Positions 8,925-17,804 are shown, counted from the first letter of the stretch. The stretch is DNA of 64,000 bases from Actinocrispum wychmicini (GCF_004345645.1 NZ_SLWS01000008.1:372001-436000), one strand, 5' to 3'. Notes: generated by a model not told the origin, from the sequence alone. Made by a program: numbers and translations.

Positions 8925-8937
8925 ATATTGTGGGTGG

Positions 8938-9777
8938 ATGCGCCATGGGGTCGTGTTGTTCGCGAGCGACCGGGGGATCACTCCGGCTGATGCCGCGCGG
9001 GCCGCGGAGGACCACGGGTTCGACACCATCTACGTGCCGGAACACACGCATATCCCGGTGAAACGGGAGTCGCCGCATCCGCGGACCGGCGATTCGTCCC
9101 TTCCGGACGACCGGTACAAGCGGACCTTGGACCCCTGGGTGGCCCTGGCCACCGCCGCCTCGGTCACGTCCACCATCCGCCTGGGTACGGCTGTCGCGTT
9201 GCCGGTGGAGAGCGATCCGATCACCCTCGCCAAGACGATCGCGACACTCGACCATCTGTCCGGTGGCCGGGTCACCGTGGGGGCGGGCTTCGGGTGGAAC
9301 GTGGACGAACTCGCCGACCATGGGGTGCCGGGGGAGCGGCGGCGGACGGTGCTGCGTGAGTACCTCGAAGCCATGCGCGCGTTGTGGTCCATGGACGAGG
9401 CGAGCTATCAGGGGGAGTTCGTCGCTTTTGGACCGAGTTGGGCGTGGCCCAAGCCGGTGCAGCCGAGGATTCCGGTGTTGGTCGGGGCCGGCGGCACCGA
9501 CCGGACGTTCCGGTGGATCGTGGCCAACGCGGACGGCTGGATCACCACGCCGTCCGAAGTGGACATTGACGACCAGGTGGCGCGGCTGCGGGAGATGTGG
9601 CACGCGGCCGGCCGGGTGGGGGAGCCGGAAATCGCCGCGTTGGGTGCCCGGCCGGATCCGGAGCGGTTGGCGCACCTGGCTTCGATCGGGGTGACCGAGG
9701 TGATCTTCGGGTTGCCGGACCGGGCCGCGGCCGAGGTGACGGCGTGGGTCGGCCGGCTGGCGCGAAAGCTGACATAA
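8938..9777 (+). CDS. LLM-class F420-dependent oxidoreductase
   Basis: The 279-residue protein is a luciferase-like TIM barrel. The start (GVVLFASDRGITPADAARAAEDHGFDTIYVPEHTHIP), SDPITLAKTIATLDHLSGGRVTVGAGFGWN and the WPKPVQPRIPVLVGAGG segment match F420-dependent LLM oxidoreductases of the TIGR03619 type. It should use reduced F420 or FMN in the cytosol; the substrate is unknown. It appears monocistronic. A 6-bp hairpin CCGTGG-TTTCA-CCACGG at 9780-9796, three bases after the stop, may help end transcription and overlaps the next gene's operator. Confidence 0.75.
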   Translation: MRHGVVLFASDRGITPADAARAAEDHGFDTIYVPEHTHIPVKRESPHPRTGDSSLPDDRYKRTLDPWVALATAASVTSTIRLGTAVALPVESDPITLAKTIATLDHLSGGRVTVGAGFGWNVDELADHGVPGERRRTVLREYLEAMRALWSMDEASYQGEFVAFGPSWAWPKPVQPRIPVLVGAGGTDRTFRWIVANADGWITTPSEVDIDDQVARLREMWHAAGRVGEPEIAALGARPDPERLAHLASIGVTEVIFGLPDRAAAEVTAWVGRLARKLT

Positions 9778-9790
9778 CACCGTGGTTTCA

Positions 9791-9846
9791 CCACGGATTT
9801 CGTTGCGTTCCACCCGTTGACAGTGCGGAATTCGTGCTGCTTCGAT
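9791..9846 (+). promoter_or_regulatory. Lrp-type box and promoter of the amine oxidase gene
   Basis: CCACGGATTTCGTTG at 9791-9805 is one base from the perfect inverted repeat CAACG-GATTT-CGTTG found before the permease gene. Eleven bases later comes TTGACA (9817-9822), then TTCGAT (9841-9846) as a possible -10. The box-to-TTGACA spacing equals that at 13501-13532. The predicted start of transcription falls next to the GTG at 9854, suggesting a leaderless mRNA. Confidence 0.6.
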
Positions 9847-9853
9847 CTGGGGT

Positions 9854-11488
9854 GTGCCGCGTACCGAGATGTTCCGCTTCCTGCGTCGGGTCGCTGTCGA
9901 CCATGCCGCCGCCGACCGCCTCGGCGTGCCCGTCCTGGAGTTCCGCGAGGCCAGGCTGGCCCGCGAGGCCGGTACGTTCAGCCGCCGGACCGTGTTGAAG
10001 ATCGGTGGCGCCGTGGGTGGCGCGGCGCTGCTTCTCGGCGTTCCCCGCCGGGCGGCAGCCGCTCCCGTCGTCAAGGGGGACAAGCCGCGAGTGGCGATCG
10101 TCGGGGCCGGCATCGCCGGTCTGAACGCGGCGCTCACCTTGGCCGACGCGGGTATTCCGTCGACCGTCTACGAGGCCACGGACGGGGTCGGCGGCCGGAT
10201 GTACTCGGAGCGCGCGTACTGGGACGCCCACCAGGTGTCGGAGTACGGCGGCGAACGGATCGACACCGGGCACACGGTGATCCGCGACCTGTGCGCCCGG
10301 TTCGGCATCGGCCTCACCGACGTCCGCGCGGCGGCCCCGAAGGGCAGCCACGACGTCCTGTTCTTCGACGGCGCCTTCCACTCGCACAAGCAGTTCGTCC
10401 AGGACTTCGGCCCGGTGTACAAGGCACTCCAGGACGACATCGCCAAGGCGCCGGACTTCCCCACGTGGGACGCGAGCACGCCGGCGTCGACGGCGCTGAG
10501 CAACATGAGCGTCCAGGAGTGGATCGCCACCCGGGTACCTGGCGGCTACCACACGTGGCTGGCGCGGTTCATCGACGACGCCTACGTCATCGAGTACGGC
10601 CGGGAGACCTGGGACCAGACGGCCGTGAACCTGGTGTACCTGCTGGCCGAGCAGGGTGACCTGAACAATCCGGAGATCTGGGGCGGGTCGGACGAGACGT
10701 TCCACATCACCGGCGGCAACCAGCGGCTGCCCGAGGCGATCGCCGGCCACCTCCCGGACGGTACGGTCCGGCACGGCTGGCGGCTGGACGCGATCGTCCG
10801 GAACGCCGACGGCACCCAAACCCTGACGTTCAACGGCCACAAGCAGATCACCGCGGACCGCACGATCCTGACGGTGCCGCTCGGTGTCCTGAAACGGATC
10901 GACTACCGGCGGGCCGGGTTCGACCCCAGGATGAAGGCCGCGATCGCGAACCTCACCATGGGGTTCAACACCAAGCTCAACATGCAGTTCACCGACCGGC
11001 CGTGGCTCGGCCGCGGCCCGTGGCCCGGGACTTCGACCGGGTCCAGCTTCAGCGACACCGGCTACCAGCAGATCTGGGACGCCACCGCCGGCCAGGCCGG
11101 CACCGCGGGAATCGCGATCCAGTACGGCGGCGGCGAACGCGCCCAGGAATTCCAACCCGGCAAGCCGTTCGCCACCAGTAGCGACCCGTACGTCCGCGCG
11201 GCGGTCCACCGGAAGCTACGTCAGTACGAGGCCGTCCTGCCCGGCATCACCCGCCACTGGACAGGCAAAGCGACCCTGTCCGCCTGGCACCTGAACCCGT
11301 ACTCCCACGGTGCCTACAGCTGTTTCCCGGTCGCATATTGTCACCTGTATGCAGGATACGAAGGCCAGCACCAAGGCAACATCCACATCGCCGGCGAGCA
11401 CACCTCGTTGGACTTCCAGGGATTCATGAACGGCGGCGCCGAAAGCGGCGCCCGCGCCGCCAGCGAGGTCCTGGCGGCGCTGCGCTGA
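9854..11488 (+). CDS. Tat-exported flavin amine oxidase
   Basis: This 544-residue FAD enzyme has a twin-arginine signal inside an N-terminal extension (SRRTVLKIGGAVGGAALLLG, about residues 43-62), so it is probably exported folded. After it come the FAD dinucleotide motif VAIVGAGIAGLNAAL, the GGRM/GGERID segments and the C-terminal FAD-binding IHIAGEHTSLDFQGFMNGG. The family oxidises amines to aldehydes with H2O2 and ammonia. The neighbouring aminotransferase, permease and aldehyde dehydrogenase suggest a polyamine, tyramine-like or related amine substrate. GTG at 9854 is the first start; ATG at 9869 is the alternative. It shares a promoter type with the permease gene. Confidence 0.8.
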   Translation: MPRTEMFRFLRRVAVDHAAADRLGVPVLEFREARLAREAGTFSRRTVLKIGGAVGGAALLLGVPRRAAAAPVVKGDKPRVAIVGAGIAGLNAALTLADAGIPSTVYEATDGVGGRMYSERAYWDAHQVSEYGGERIDTGHTVIRDLCARFGIGLTDVRAAAPKGSHDVLFFDGAFHSHKQFVQDFGPVYKALQDDIAKAPDFPTWDASTPASTALSNMSVQEWIATRVPGGYHTWLARFIDDAYVIEYGRETWDQTAVNLVYLLAEQGDLNNPEIWGGSDETFHITGGNQRLPEAIAGHLPDGTVRHGWRLDAIVRNADGTQTLTFNGHKQITADRTILTVPLGVLKRIDYRRAGFDPRMKAAIANLTMGFNTKLNMQFTDRPWLGRGPWPGTSTGSSFSDTGYQQIWDATAGQAGTAGIAIQYGGGERAQEFQPGKPFATSSDPYVRAAVHRKLRQYEAVLPGITRHWTGKATLSAWHLNPYSHGAYSCFPVAYCHLYAGYEGQHQGNIHIAGEHTSLDFQGFMNGGAESGARAASEVLAALR

Positions 11489-11498
11489 CCCAACGCGC

Positions 11499-12869
11499 TT
11501 AGAGCAGGTCCCAGGCGTGGGTGAGGACCTTGCGGAGGGTCTGCTCGATCTCGTCGAACTGGTCCTGGCCGCAGATTAGCGGTGGCGAGAACTGGATGAC
11601 CGGCTCGGCCCGGTCGTCCGCGCGGCAGTACAGGCCGTTCTCGAACAGGGCCGTGGACAGGTAGCCGCGCAGGACGCGCTCGGACTCCTCCGCGGTGAAG
11701 GTCTCCCTGGTTTCCTTGTCCTTCACCAGTTCGATGCCGTAGAAGAAGCCGGCGCCGCGGACGTCACCGACGATCGGCAGGTCGTATAGCTTGTCCAGAG
11801 TGGACTTGAAGGCGTCCTCGTTGGACAGGACGTGGTCGTAGATGCCGTCGCGTTCCATCAGGTCCAGGTTGGCCATTGCCACCGCGCACGACACCGGGTG
11901 GCCGCCGTAGGTGGAGCCGTGCATGAACGTGGTGGTGCCCTTGAGGAACGGCTCCATCAGGCGGTCGCTGGCGAGCACCGCGCCGAGGGGCGAGTAGCCG
12001 GAGGTCAGGCCCTTGGCGACGGTCAGCAGGTCCGGTTGGTAGCCGTACCGCTTGGCGCCGAAGTCGTGGCCGAGCCGGCCGAACGCGCAGATCACCTCGT
12101 CGGACACGAGCAGCACGTCGTACTGGTCGCAGATCTCACGTACCCGTTCGAAGTAACCCGGAGGCGGGACGAAGCAGCCGCCGGTGTTCTGCACGGGCTC
12201 CAGGAACACCGCGGCGACCGTGTCCGGGCCTTCGAACTCGATGGCCTGCGCGATCTGGTCGGCGGCCCAGCGGCCGTACGCCGCGTAGTCGTCCTGGTGG
12301 ACCGGGGCGCGGTAGAAGTTCGTGTTGGGGACCTTGATCCCGCTGGGCACCAGCGGTTCGAAGTCCTGCTTCGCGGCCGGGATGCCGGTGATCGACAGCG
12401 CGCCCTGTGACGTGCCGTGGTAGGCGAGCGAGCGGCTGATCACCTTGTGCTTGGTGGGTTTCCCGGTCAGCTTGAAGTACTGCTTGGCCAGCTTCCAGGC
12501 CGTCTCGACCGCCTCGCCGCCGCTGACCGTGAAGAACGCCCGGTTGAGGTCGCCTGGCGCGGCCGCGGTGATCCGTTCGGCCAGCTCGATCGCGCGTGGG
12601 TGCGCGTAGCCCCACAGCGGGAAGTACGCCAGCTCGGCGGTCTGCCGGGCGGCGGCCTCGGCGAGTTCGGTCCGGCCGTGCCCGACCTGCACGGCGAACA
12701 GGCCGGCGAGGCCGTCGAGATACCGCTTGCCCTCGGTGTCGTACACGTAGGCACCTTCACCGCGCACGATCACGGGCACCGGGCTGTCGGCGAAGCCGGA
12801 GTGGCGGGTGAAGTGCATCCACAGGTGCTCACCCGCCGAGCGGGACAGGTCTTCAGGCGGCGGTGTCAT
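11499..12869 (-). CDS. Class III PLP aminotransferase, polyamine/GABA type
   Basis: This 456-residue fold-type I enzyme has the class III signature: FFTVSGGEAVETAWKLAKQY near the start, ISRSLAYHGTSQGALS, LLVSDEVICAFGRLG and the PLP lysine in LTVAKGLTSGYSPLG. It resembles putrescine-pyruvate, beta-alanine-pyruvate and similar omega-aminotransferases, which remove a terminal amino group to give an aldehyde. Amino-aldehyde oxidation by the ALDH at 14989 would follow. The ATG at 12869 is preceded by GAGG; the earlier in-frame start at 12929 would run through the operator region. It is convergent with the amine oxidase gene. Confidence 0.8.
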   Translation of the reverse strand: MTPPPEDLSRSAGEHLWMHFTRHSGFADSPVPVIVRGEGAYVYDTEGKRYLDGLAGLFAVQVGHGRTELAEAAARQTAELAYFPLWGYAHPRAIELAERITAAAPGDLNRAFFTVSGGEAVETAWKLAKQYFKLTGKPTKHKVISRSLAYHGTSQGALSITGIPAAKQDFEPLVPSGIKVPNTNFYRAPVHQDDYAAYGRWAADQIAQAIEFEGPDTVAAVFLEPVQNTGGCFVPPPGYFERVREICDQYDVLLVSDEVICAFGRLGHDFGAKRYGYQPDLLTVAKGLTSGYSPLGAVLASDRLMEPFLKGTTTFMHGSTYGGHPVSCAVAMANLDLMERDGIYDHVLSNEDAFKSTLDKLYDLPIVGDVRGAGFFYGIELVKDKETRETFTAEESERVLRGYLSTALFENGLYCRADDRAEPVIQFSPPLICGQDQFDEIEQTLRKVLTHAWDLL

Positions 12870-12896
12870 ACCTCGTTTATCGCATATCGAAACGTT

Positions 12897-12947
12897 GATC
12901 GCAAGGGAATCCGTGGTTACGGATCGCAAAATCTGCGGATTTCGTTG
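12897..12947. promoter_or_regulatory. Multiple Lrp-type sites upstream of the aminotransferase
   Basis: CTGCGGATTTCGTTG at 12933-12947 matches the box shared with the oxidase and permease promoters. A direct repeat GATCGCAA occurs at 12897-12904 and 12922-12929, 25 bases apart, and an inverted repeat ATCCGT-GGTT-ACGGAT spans 12909-12924. Clustered, helically spaced sites suit an Lrp-type oligomer. The region lies between the aminotransferase start and the end of the regulator gene. Confidence 0.5.
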
Positions 12948-13421
12948 TCATCGGGTCCCCCACTGGTAGGACTGCTTGCACAGCCTGAGGTAGACCAGGG
13001 TCTCGGCGTACCGTACGCCCGGGACCGTGCGGATCTTGGTGGAGATCAGGTCCAGCAGGCTCGCGTCGTCCTCGCAGATGACCTCGCACAGGATGTCGAA
13101 CCGGCCGGCGCACACCACCACGTAGTCGATCTCGTCCATCGCGCTGAGCGCGTCCGCGACCGGGTCGAGCGGGCCCTCCACGTTGATCGCGATCATGGCC
13201 TGCCGGAACAGCCCGACCTGCATCGGGTCGGTCACCGCGACGATCTGGATCACGCCGGCGTCGGAGAGCTTCTGGACCCGTTGCCGGACCGCGGCCTCGG
13301 ACAGGCCGACCATTTTGCCGATGGTCGAGTACGGCAGCCGCCCGTCCTCCTGCAGCAGCTCGATGATCCGCTTGGCGATGTCGTCGAGCAGGGGGTGCTG
13401 AGCGGCGTTCTTCCTGTTCAC
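12948..13421 (-). CDS. Lrp/AsnC family regulator
   Basis: The protein has an N-terminal winged HTH (LLDDIAKRIIELLQEDGRLPYSTIGKMVGLSEAAVRQRVQKL) and a C-terminal RAM/ligand domain (FRQAMIAINVEG to RYAETLVYLRLCKQ), the full Lrp/AsnC layout. It probably senses an amino acid or amine. It sits between the aminotransferase and permease genes, and GGATTTCGTTG boxes occur before the oxidase, aminotransferase and permease genes, so local control is a reasonable inference. GTG at 13421 (157 residues) is preferred; an upstream GTG at 13463 would add 14 residues. Confidence 0.8.
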   Translation of the reverse strand: MNRKNAAQHPLLDDIAKRIIELLQEDGRLPYSTIGKMVGLSEAAVRQRVQKLSDAGVIQIVAVTDPMQVGLFRQAMIAINVEGPLDPVADALSAMDEIDYVVVCAGRFDILCEVICEDDASLLDLISTKIRTVPGVRYAETLVYLRLCKQSYQWGTR

Positions 13422-13469
13422 GAGGGCATTATCGCTGCCACCGCCGGGTCGGGCACGCGACACCCGTCA

Positions 13470-13555
13470 CCGTTGAAAACGGATCAAGAGCGGCTGAAGA
13501 CAACGGATTTCGTTGTAAAAGGGACGTTGACATCGCTGGATTCGCGTTGTTCGAT
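13470..13555 (+). promoter_or_regulatory. Lrp-type operators and promoter of the permease gene
   Basis: Two inverted repeats are present. CCGTT-GAA-AACGG lies at 13470-13482 and the perfect ACAACG-GATTT-CGTTGT at 13500-13516. TTGACA at 13527-13532 begins 11 bases after the CGTTG arm, and TTCGAT at 13550-13555 could be the -10. Box, spacing and hexamers match the amine oxidase promoter. The first repeat lies close to the regulator's own start and may serve autoregulation. Confidence 0.65.
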
Positions 13556-13599
13556 GCGTCACACCACACAAGGGGGCGGATATCCCGAGGAGACCTACG

Positions 13600-14976
13600 G
13601 TGACCGACACAGCGACGACGCCGGCGCCCACCCTGAACGACACCGCGCCGCGGCCGCTGACTCGGTCGATCGGGGTCGTCGGCGGCACCCTGCTCACCCT
13701 GAGTTGCCTGACACCCGCATCGTCCCTGTTCGTCGTCGTGCCCCCGTTACTCGGGCAGACCGGTACCGGGACCGTGCTCACCATCGTCCTGGCCGCCATC
13801 CTGTGCGTCGGGGTGGCGTTGTGCTACTCGGAACTGGGCACGCTCGTGCCGAGCGCGGGCGGCGAGTACGCGATGGTCGGCACGCTCGCCGGCAGGTTCG
13901 CCGGCTGGATGATGTTCGTCCTGTCGTTCATCATCGTGCTGATCATTCCGCCGATCATCGCCCTGGGCACGGCCGACTACATCAGTTCCGTCGTGGACAT
14001 CCCCGCGCCTGTGGCGGGCGCGGCGGTGATGATCCTGTCGACGTTGATGGGCCTGCTCAACCTGCGCGCGAACGCATGGATCACCGGCATCTTCCTGAGC
14101 CTGGAGATCATCGCCATCGCCGTCGTGTCGTTCCTCGGCTTCACACACGTCGCACGCCCCGTCGGCGTGCTCGTCCACCCCACCCTGACGGAGCCGTCGT
14201 CGCCGCTGGGCGCGCTCACGATCATCGCCGGACTCGCCGTCGCGCTGTTCGTGCTGCAGGGATTCACCACGGCCGTGTACCTGTCCGAAGAGATGCACAA
14301 CCCGCGCCGGACCGTTGTGCGTACGGTCTTATGGACGCTCGGTATCGGTGCGGTCGTGGTGATCATTCCCGTCATCGCGATCACGCTTGGCGCGCCTGAC
14401 ATCGCGACTCTCACCGCGGGCGACGTCGCGGGCATGGTCACGTCATGGAGCAACACGGGCGTGGGCACGTTCATCAGCCTCTGCATCGCCCTGGCGATCA
14501 TCAACGCTGTCATCGTCATGGTCATTCAGAACTCGCGCGTGCTGTACGCGTCCGCTCGCGACCGCGCGTGGCCTGCGGTAGCCAACCGCGCCATCAGCAC
14601 GGTCAGCAAGCGGTTCGGTTCGCCGTGGGTCGCCACGCTGATCGTCGGCCTCGGCGGCGGCGCGCTGTGCTTCGCGCCCGTGGACACGTTGAACGGCGTG
14701 ACAAGCGTGGTCGTGACCGCGATGTACCTCGGCGTCGCCGTCGTCACACTGTTCGGTCGACGCGGCTCGTTCGGCAAGGCCTCGGCGTGGCGGATGAAGG
14801 GTTGGCCGGTGCTGCCCGTGCTGATCTCGCTGGTGCTCATCTACGTTCTGGTTCAGCAGAGCTGGAGTGACTTGCTGATCACACTTGCCACACTCGTGGC
14901 GGCTGCCGTCTACTGGGTGCTGTACCTGCGGCCCCGCGCGGCGAACCGCTGGGTGGTCACCGTCCCGTCCGAGTAG
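13600..14976 (+). CDS. APC family amino acid/amine permease
   Basis: This 458-residue transporter has about 12 helices. The helix 1 motif SIGVVGGTLLTLSCLTPASSLF, the YSELGTLVPSAGGEYAMVG segment and YLSEEMHNPRRTVVR place it in the APC superfamily. Cargo is probably an amino acid or polyamine given the neighbours. A GAGGAG site precedes the GTG start at 13600. The ALDH gene begins 12 bases after its stop, so the two form an operon. The shared promoter box links it to the amine oxidase gene 3.7 kb away. Confidence 0.8.
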   Translation: MTDTATTPAPTLNDTAPRPLTRSIGVVGGTLLTLSCLTPASSLFVVVPPLLGQTGTGTVLTIVLAAILCVGVALCYSELGTLVPSAGGEYAMVGTLAGRFAGWMMFVLSFIIVLIIPPIIALGTADYISSVVDIPAPVAGAAVMILSTLMGLLNLRANAWITGIFLSLEIIAIAVVSFLGFTHVARPVGVLVHPTLTEPSSPLGALTIIAGLAVALFVLQGFTTAVYLSEEMHNPRRTVVRTVLWTLGIGAVVVIIPVIAITLGAPDIATLTAGDVAGMVTSWSNTGVGTFISLCIALAIINAVIVMVIQNSRVLYASARDRAWPAVANRAISTVSKRFGSPWVATLIVGLGGGALCFAPVDTLNGVTSVVVTAMYLGVAVVTLFGRRGSFGKASAWRMKGWPVLPVLISLVLIYVLVQQSWSDLLITLATLVAAAVYWVLYLRPRAANRWVVTVPSE

Positions 14977-14988
14977 GAAGCGATTCTC

Positions 14989-16419
14989 TTGTCCGACAAG
15001 CAAGTCTTCCGCAATTTCGTCAACGGCGAGCACACCGACGCGGCCGACGGCCGTACGCTCGACATCGTCAACCCGGCCACCGGGGAGGTCTACGCCACCT
15101 CGCCACTGTCCGGACAGTCCGATGTGGACAAGGCGGTCGCGGCGGCCGAGGCGGCGTTCGAGAGCTGGCGGGACACCACGCCGGCCAGCCGCCAACTCAG
15201 CCTGCTGCGGATCGCCGACGCCCTGGAGGCGCGCGCCGAGGAGTTCAACCAGGTCGAGGCCGAGAACACCGGCAAACCGCTGGCCGTGACCAGGGTGGAG
15301 GAACTGCCGGTCGCGGTCGACCAGATCCGCTTCTTCGCCGGTGCCGCCCGGATCCTGGAAGGCAAGTCGGCCGGGGAGTACATGGACGGCTTCACCTCGT
15401 ACGTCCGGCGCGAGCCGGTCGGGGTCTGCGCCCAGGTCACGCCGTGGAACTACCCGCTGATGATGGGGATCTGGAAGATCGCCCCAGCGGTGGCCGCCGG
15501 CAACACCGTGGTGCTGAAGCCGTCGGACACCACCCCGGCGAGCACCGCGCTGCTGGCCGAGCTCGTCGCGGAGTTCCTGCCGCCGGGTGTGGTCAACGTG
15601 GTGTGCGGCGACCGGGACACCGGCCGGGCCCTGGTCCAGCACCCCACGCCGGCGATGGTGTCGATCACCGGCTCGGTCCGGGCCGGCATGGAGGTCGCCG
15701 GCGCCGCCGCGGCGGACCTCAAGCGCGTCCACCTGGAACTCGGGGGCAAGGCGCCGGTCGTGGTCTTCGACGACGCCGACATCGACGCCGCCGCGGCCGC
15801 GATCGCCGGCGCCGGCTACTTCAACGGCGGCCAGGACTGTACGGCGGCGACCCGGGTGATCGTCGCCGAAGGCATCCACGACGACTTCCTCCTGGCCCTG
15901 TCCGCCGCCGCGGCCGAGACCCGGACAGGCGGGCCGGACGAGGACGTCACGTACGGCGCCTTGAACAACGCGGCACAGTTGGAGCGGGTCGCCGGGTTCA
16001 TCGACCGCCTCCCGGCGCACGCGACCGTGCAGGCCGGCGGGAACAGGGTCGGCGACCGCGGCTTCTTCTTCGCGCCGACCGTGGTGTCCGGGTTGCGGCA
16101 GCGGGACGAGATCGTCACCACCGAGGTCTTCGGTCCGGTGATCACCGTCCAGAAGTTCGCCGACGAGGCCGAAGCCATCCGCCTCGCCAACGACGTCCAG
16201 TACGGCCTCGCCTCGTCGGTCTGGACCAAGGACCACGCCCGCGCGATGCGGATGACCCGCCGGCTCGACTTCGGCTGCGTGTGGGTGAACACCCACATCC
16301 CGATGGTCGCCGAGATGCCGCACGGCGGGTTCAAGCACTCCGGGTACGGCAAGGACCTGTCCATGTACGGCCTGGAGGACTACACCCGGATCAAGCACGT
16401 CATGTCGGCCCTTGGCTGA
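14989..16419 (+). CDS. Aldehyde dehydrogenase, aminobutyraldehyde type
   Basis: This 476-residue NAD(P)-dependent aldehyde dehydrogenase has the substrate-tunnel motif TPWNYPLMMGIWKIAPA, general-base Glu250 in LELGGKAPV and catalytic Cys284 in GGQDCTAATR. It is most like gamma-aminobutyraldehyde/betaine-aldehyde dehydrogenases. In this operon it should oxidise the amino-aldehydes made by the amine oxidase or aminotransferase to amino acids such as GABA. The start is a TTG at 14989 with AGGAAG upstream; no ATG gives a full N-terminus. It is cotranscribed with the permease gene. Confidence 0.85.
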   Translation: MSDKQVFRNFVNGEHTDAADGRTLDIVNPATGEVYATSPLSGQSDVDKAVAAAEAAFESWRDTTPASRQLSLLRIADALEARAEEFNQVEAENTGKPLAVTRVEELPVAVDQIRFFAGAARILEGKSAGEYMDGFTSYVRREPVGVCAQVTPWNYPLMMGIWKIAPAVAAGNTVVLKPSDTTPASTALLAELVAEFLPPGVVNVVCGDRDTGRALVQHPTPAMVSITGSVRAGMEVAGAAAADLKRVHLELGGKAPVVVFDDADIDAAAAAIAGAGYFNGGQDCTAATRVIVAEGIHDDFLLALSAAAAETRTGGPDEDVTYGALNNAAQLERVAGFIDRLPAHATVQAGGNRVGDRGFFFAPTVVSGLRQRDEIVTTEVFGPVITVQKFADEAEAIRLANDVQYGLASSVWTKDHARAMRMTRRLDFGCVWVNTHIPMVAEMPHGGFKHSGYGKDLSMYGLEDYTRIKHVMSALG

Positions 16420-16422
16420 CAG

Positions 16423-16629
16423 CTACTTCGCGACGACGAGGTAGATCCCGTACCCGACGATCGCCGCGCACGCGAGGAGGCACACGCCGGCCACAGCCAG
16501 GGCGGTTGTGCCTCCTTCGGCGCGGCGACCGTAGGAGACCACGGCCAGTGAGAACAACGTGACCAGCCCGACGCCGGCGACCAGCGCGATGACGAAGACC
16601 TCACCGAGGCCACTCCAGTTGACGTGCAT
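16423..16629 (-). CDS. Small two-helix membrane protein next to PiT
   Basis: The 68-residue product has two hydrophobic helices (VFVIALVAGVGLVTLFSLAVV and ALAVAGVCLLACAAIVGYGIYLV) separated by a short charged loop. It starts three bases after the stop of the PiT transporter gene, so the two are surely cotranscribed. Small partners like this commonly follow PiT genes in actinobacteria; a role in the transporter is inference. Confidence 0.65.
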   Translation of the reverse strand: MHVNWSGLGEVFVIALVAGVGLVTLFSLAVVSYGRRAEGGTTALAVAGVCLLACAAIVGYGIYLVVAK

Positions 16630-16632
16630 CGG

Positions 16633-17757
16633 TCAGCTCCCCGTCGTCGCCAGCTCGGGTACGTCGTTGACATTGTCGGCGTGCACCGGGTTACGCCTGG
16701 ACATCATGTAGATCCCGGCCGCGATGGCGACCGCGATCAGCGCCACGATGATCGTTCCCGCCGTGCCCTGGGACGCGGTCTCACCGGCGAGCGCGCCGAC
16801 GACGGCCGCGGCGGGCAGTGTCAGCAGCCACGCGATGACCATCCGGCCGGCGGTGCCCCACCGGACTTCGGCCAGCCGCTTGCCGATGCCGGAACCGATC
16901 ACACCGCCCGAGCACACGTGCGTGGTGGACAGCGCGAACCCGACGTTCGACGACGTCAGGATGGTCGCGGCGGCGGCTGCCTCGGCCGCGAAGCCCTGCG
17001 GGCTCTCGATGTCCGTGATGCCCTTGCCGAGCGTGCGGATGATCCGCCAGCCACCGAGGTACGTGCCGAGGGCGATGGCTGTGCCGGCGCAGATGATCAC
17101 CCACACCGGCGGCTGCGACCCGGGAGCCAACGAGCCCGCGGTGATCAGCGTGAGCGTGATGATGCCCATCGTCTTCTGCGCGTCGTTCGTGCCGTGCGCC
17201 AGGGAGACCAGCGACGCGGACACGATCTGGCCGGCACGGAAGCCCGCCGTGCGCGTGGTCGAGTCGGTCCGGCGGGTCAGCTTGTACGCGATGAAGGTCG
17301 CGAGACCGGCCACCACGCCCGCGACGAGCGGAGACGCCACCGCCGGAATGAGCACCTTCTCCACGACCGTGGTGAAGTGCACCGCACTCGACCCGGACGC
17401 CACCCACGTGGCCCCGATCAGGCCGCCGAACAACGCGTGCGACGAACTCGACGGCAGGCCCAGCAACCAGGTGGCCAGGTTCCAGATGATCGCGCCGACC
17501 AGGCCGCCGAAGATGATCGCCGGACTGATCCGGCCCTCGTCCACGATGCCGCTGGAGATCGTCTTGGCGACCTCGACGGACAGGAACGCGCCACCCAGGT
17601 TCAGCACCGCCGAGATGGCCACCGCCACTTTCGGTTTCAGCGCACCGGTCGCGATGGACGTGGCCATCGCGTTCGCGGTGTCGTGGAAGCCGTTGGTGAA
17701 GTCGAACGCCAACGCCGTGACGATGACAACGATGACGATCAAGGAAACGCCCATCAT
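16633..17757 (-). CDS. pit: PiT family inorganic phosphate transporter
   Basis: The 374-residue membrane protein shows both PiT signature repeats: FDFTNGFHDTANAMATSIATGAL near the N-terminus and SLAHGTNDAQKTMGIITL in the second half, with LPSSSSHALFGGLIGA and LSTTHVCSGGVIGSGIG. This is the low-affinity, cation-coupled phosphate (or metal-phosphate) carrier of the cytoplasmic membrane. The start is uncertain: the ATG pair at 17757/17754 has no clear ribosome binding site. The small membrane protein at 16423 follows in the same operon. No PhoU-like gene is adjacent. Confidence 0.85.
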   Translation of the reverse strand: MMGVSLIVIVVIVTALAFDFTNGFHDTANAMATSIATGALKPKVAVAISAVLNLGGAFLSVEVAKTISSGIVDEGRISPAIIFGGLVGAIIWNLATWLLGLPSSSSHALFGGLIGATWVASGSSAVHFTTVVEKVLIPAVASPLVAGVVAGLATFIAYKLTRRTDSTTRTAGFRAGQIVSASLVSLAHGTNDAQKTMGIITLTLITAGSLAPGSQPPVWVIICAGTAIALGTYLGGWRIIRTLGKGITDIESPQGFAAEAAAAATILTSSNVGFALSTTHVCSGGVIGSGIGKRLAEVRWGTAGRMVIAWLLTLPAAAVVGALAGETASQGTAGTIIVALIAVAIAAGIYMMSRRNPVHADNVNDVPELATTGS

Positions 17758-17804
17758 GCGCACACCGTAGATGTGCAAGGCCAACACAGGGTTAACGCAG
17801 GCGA

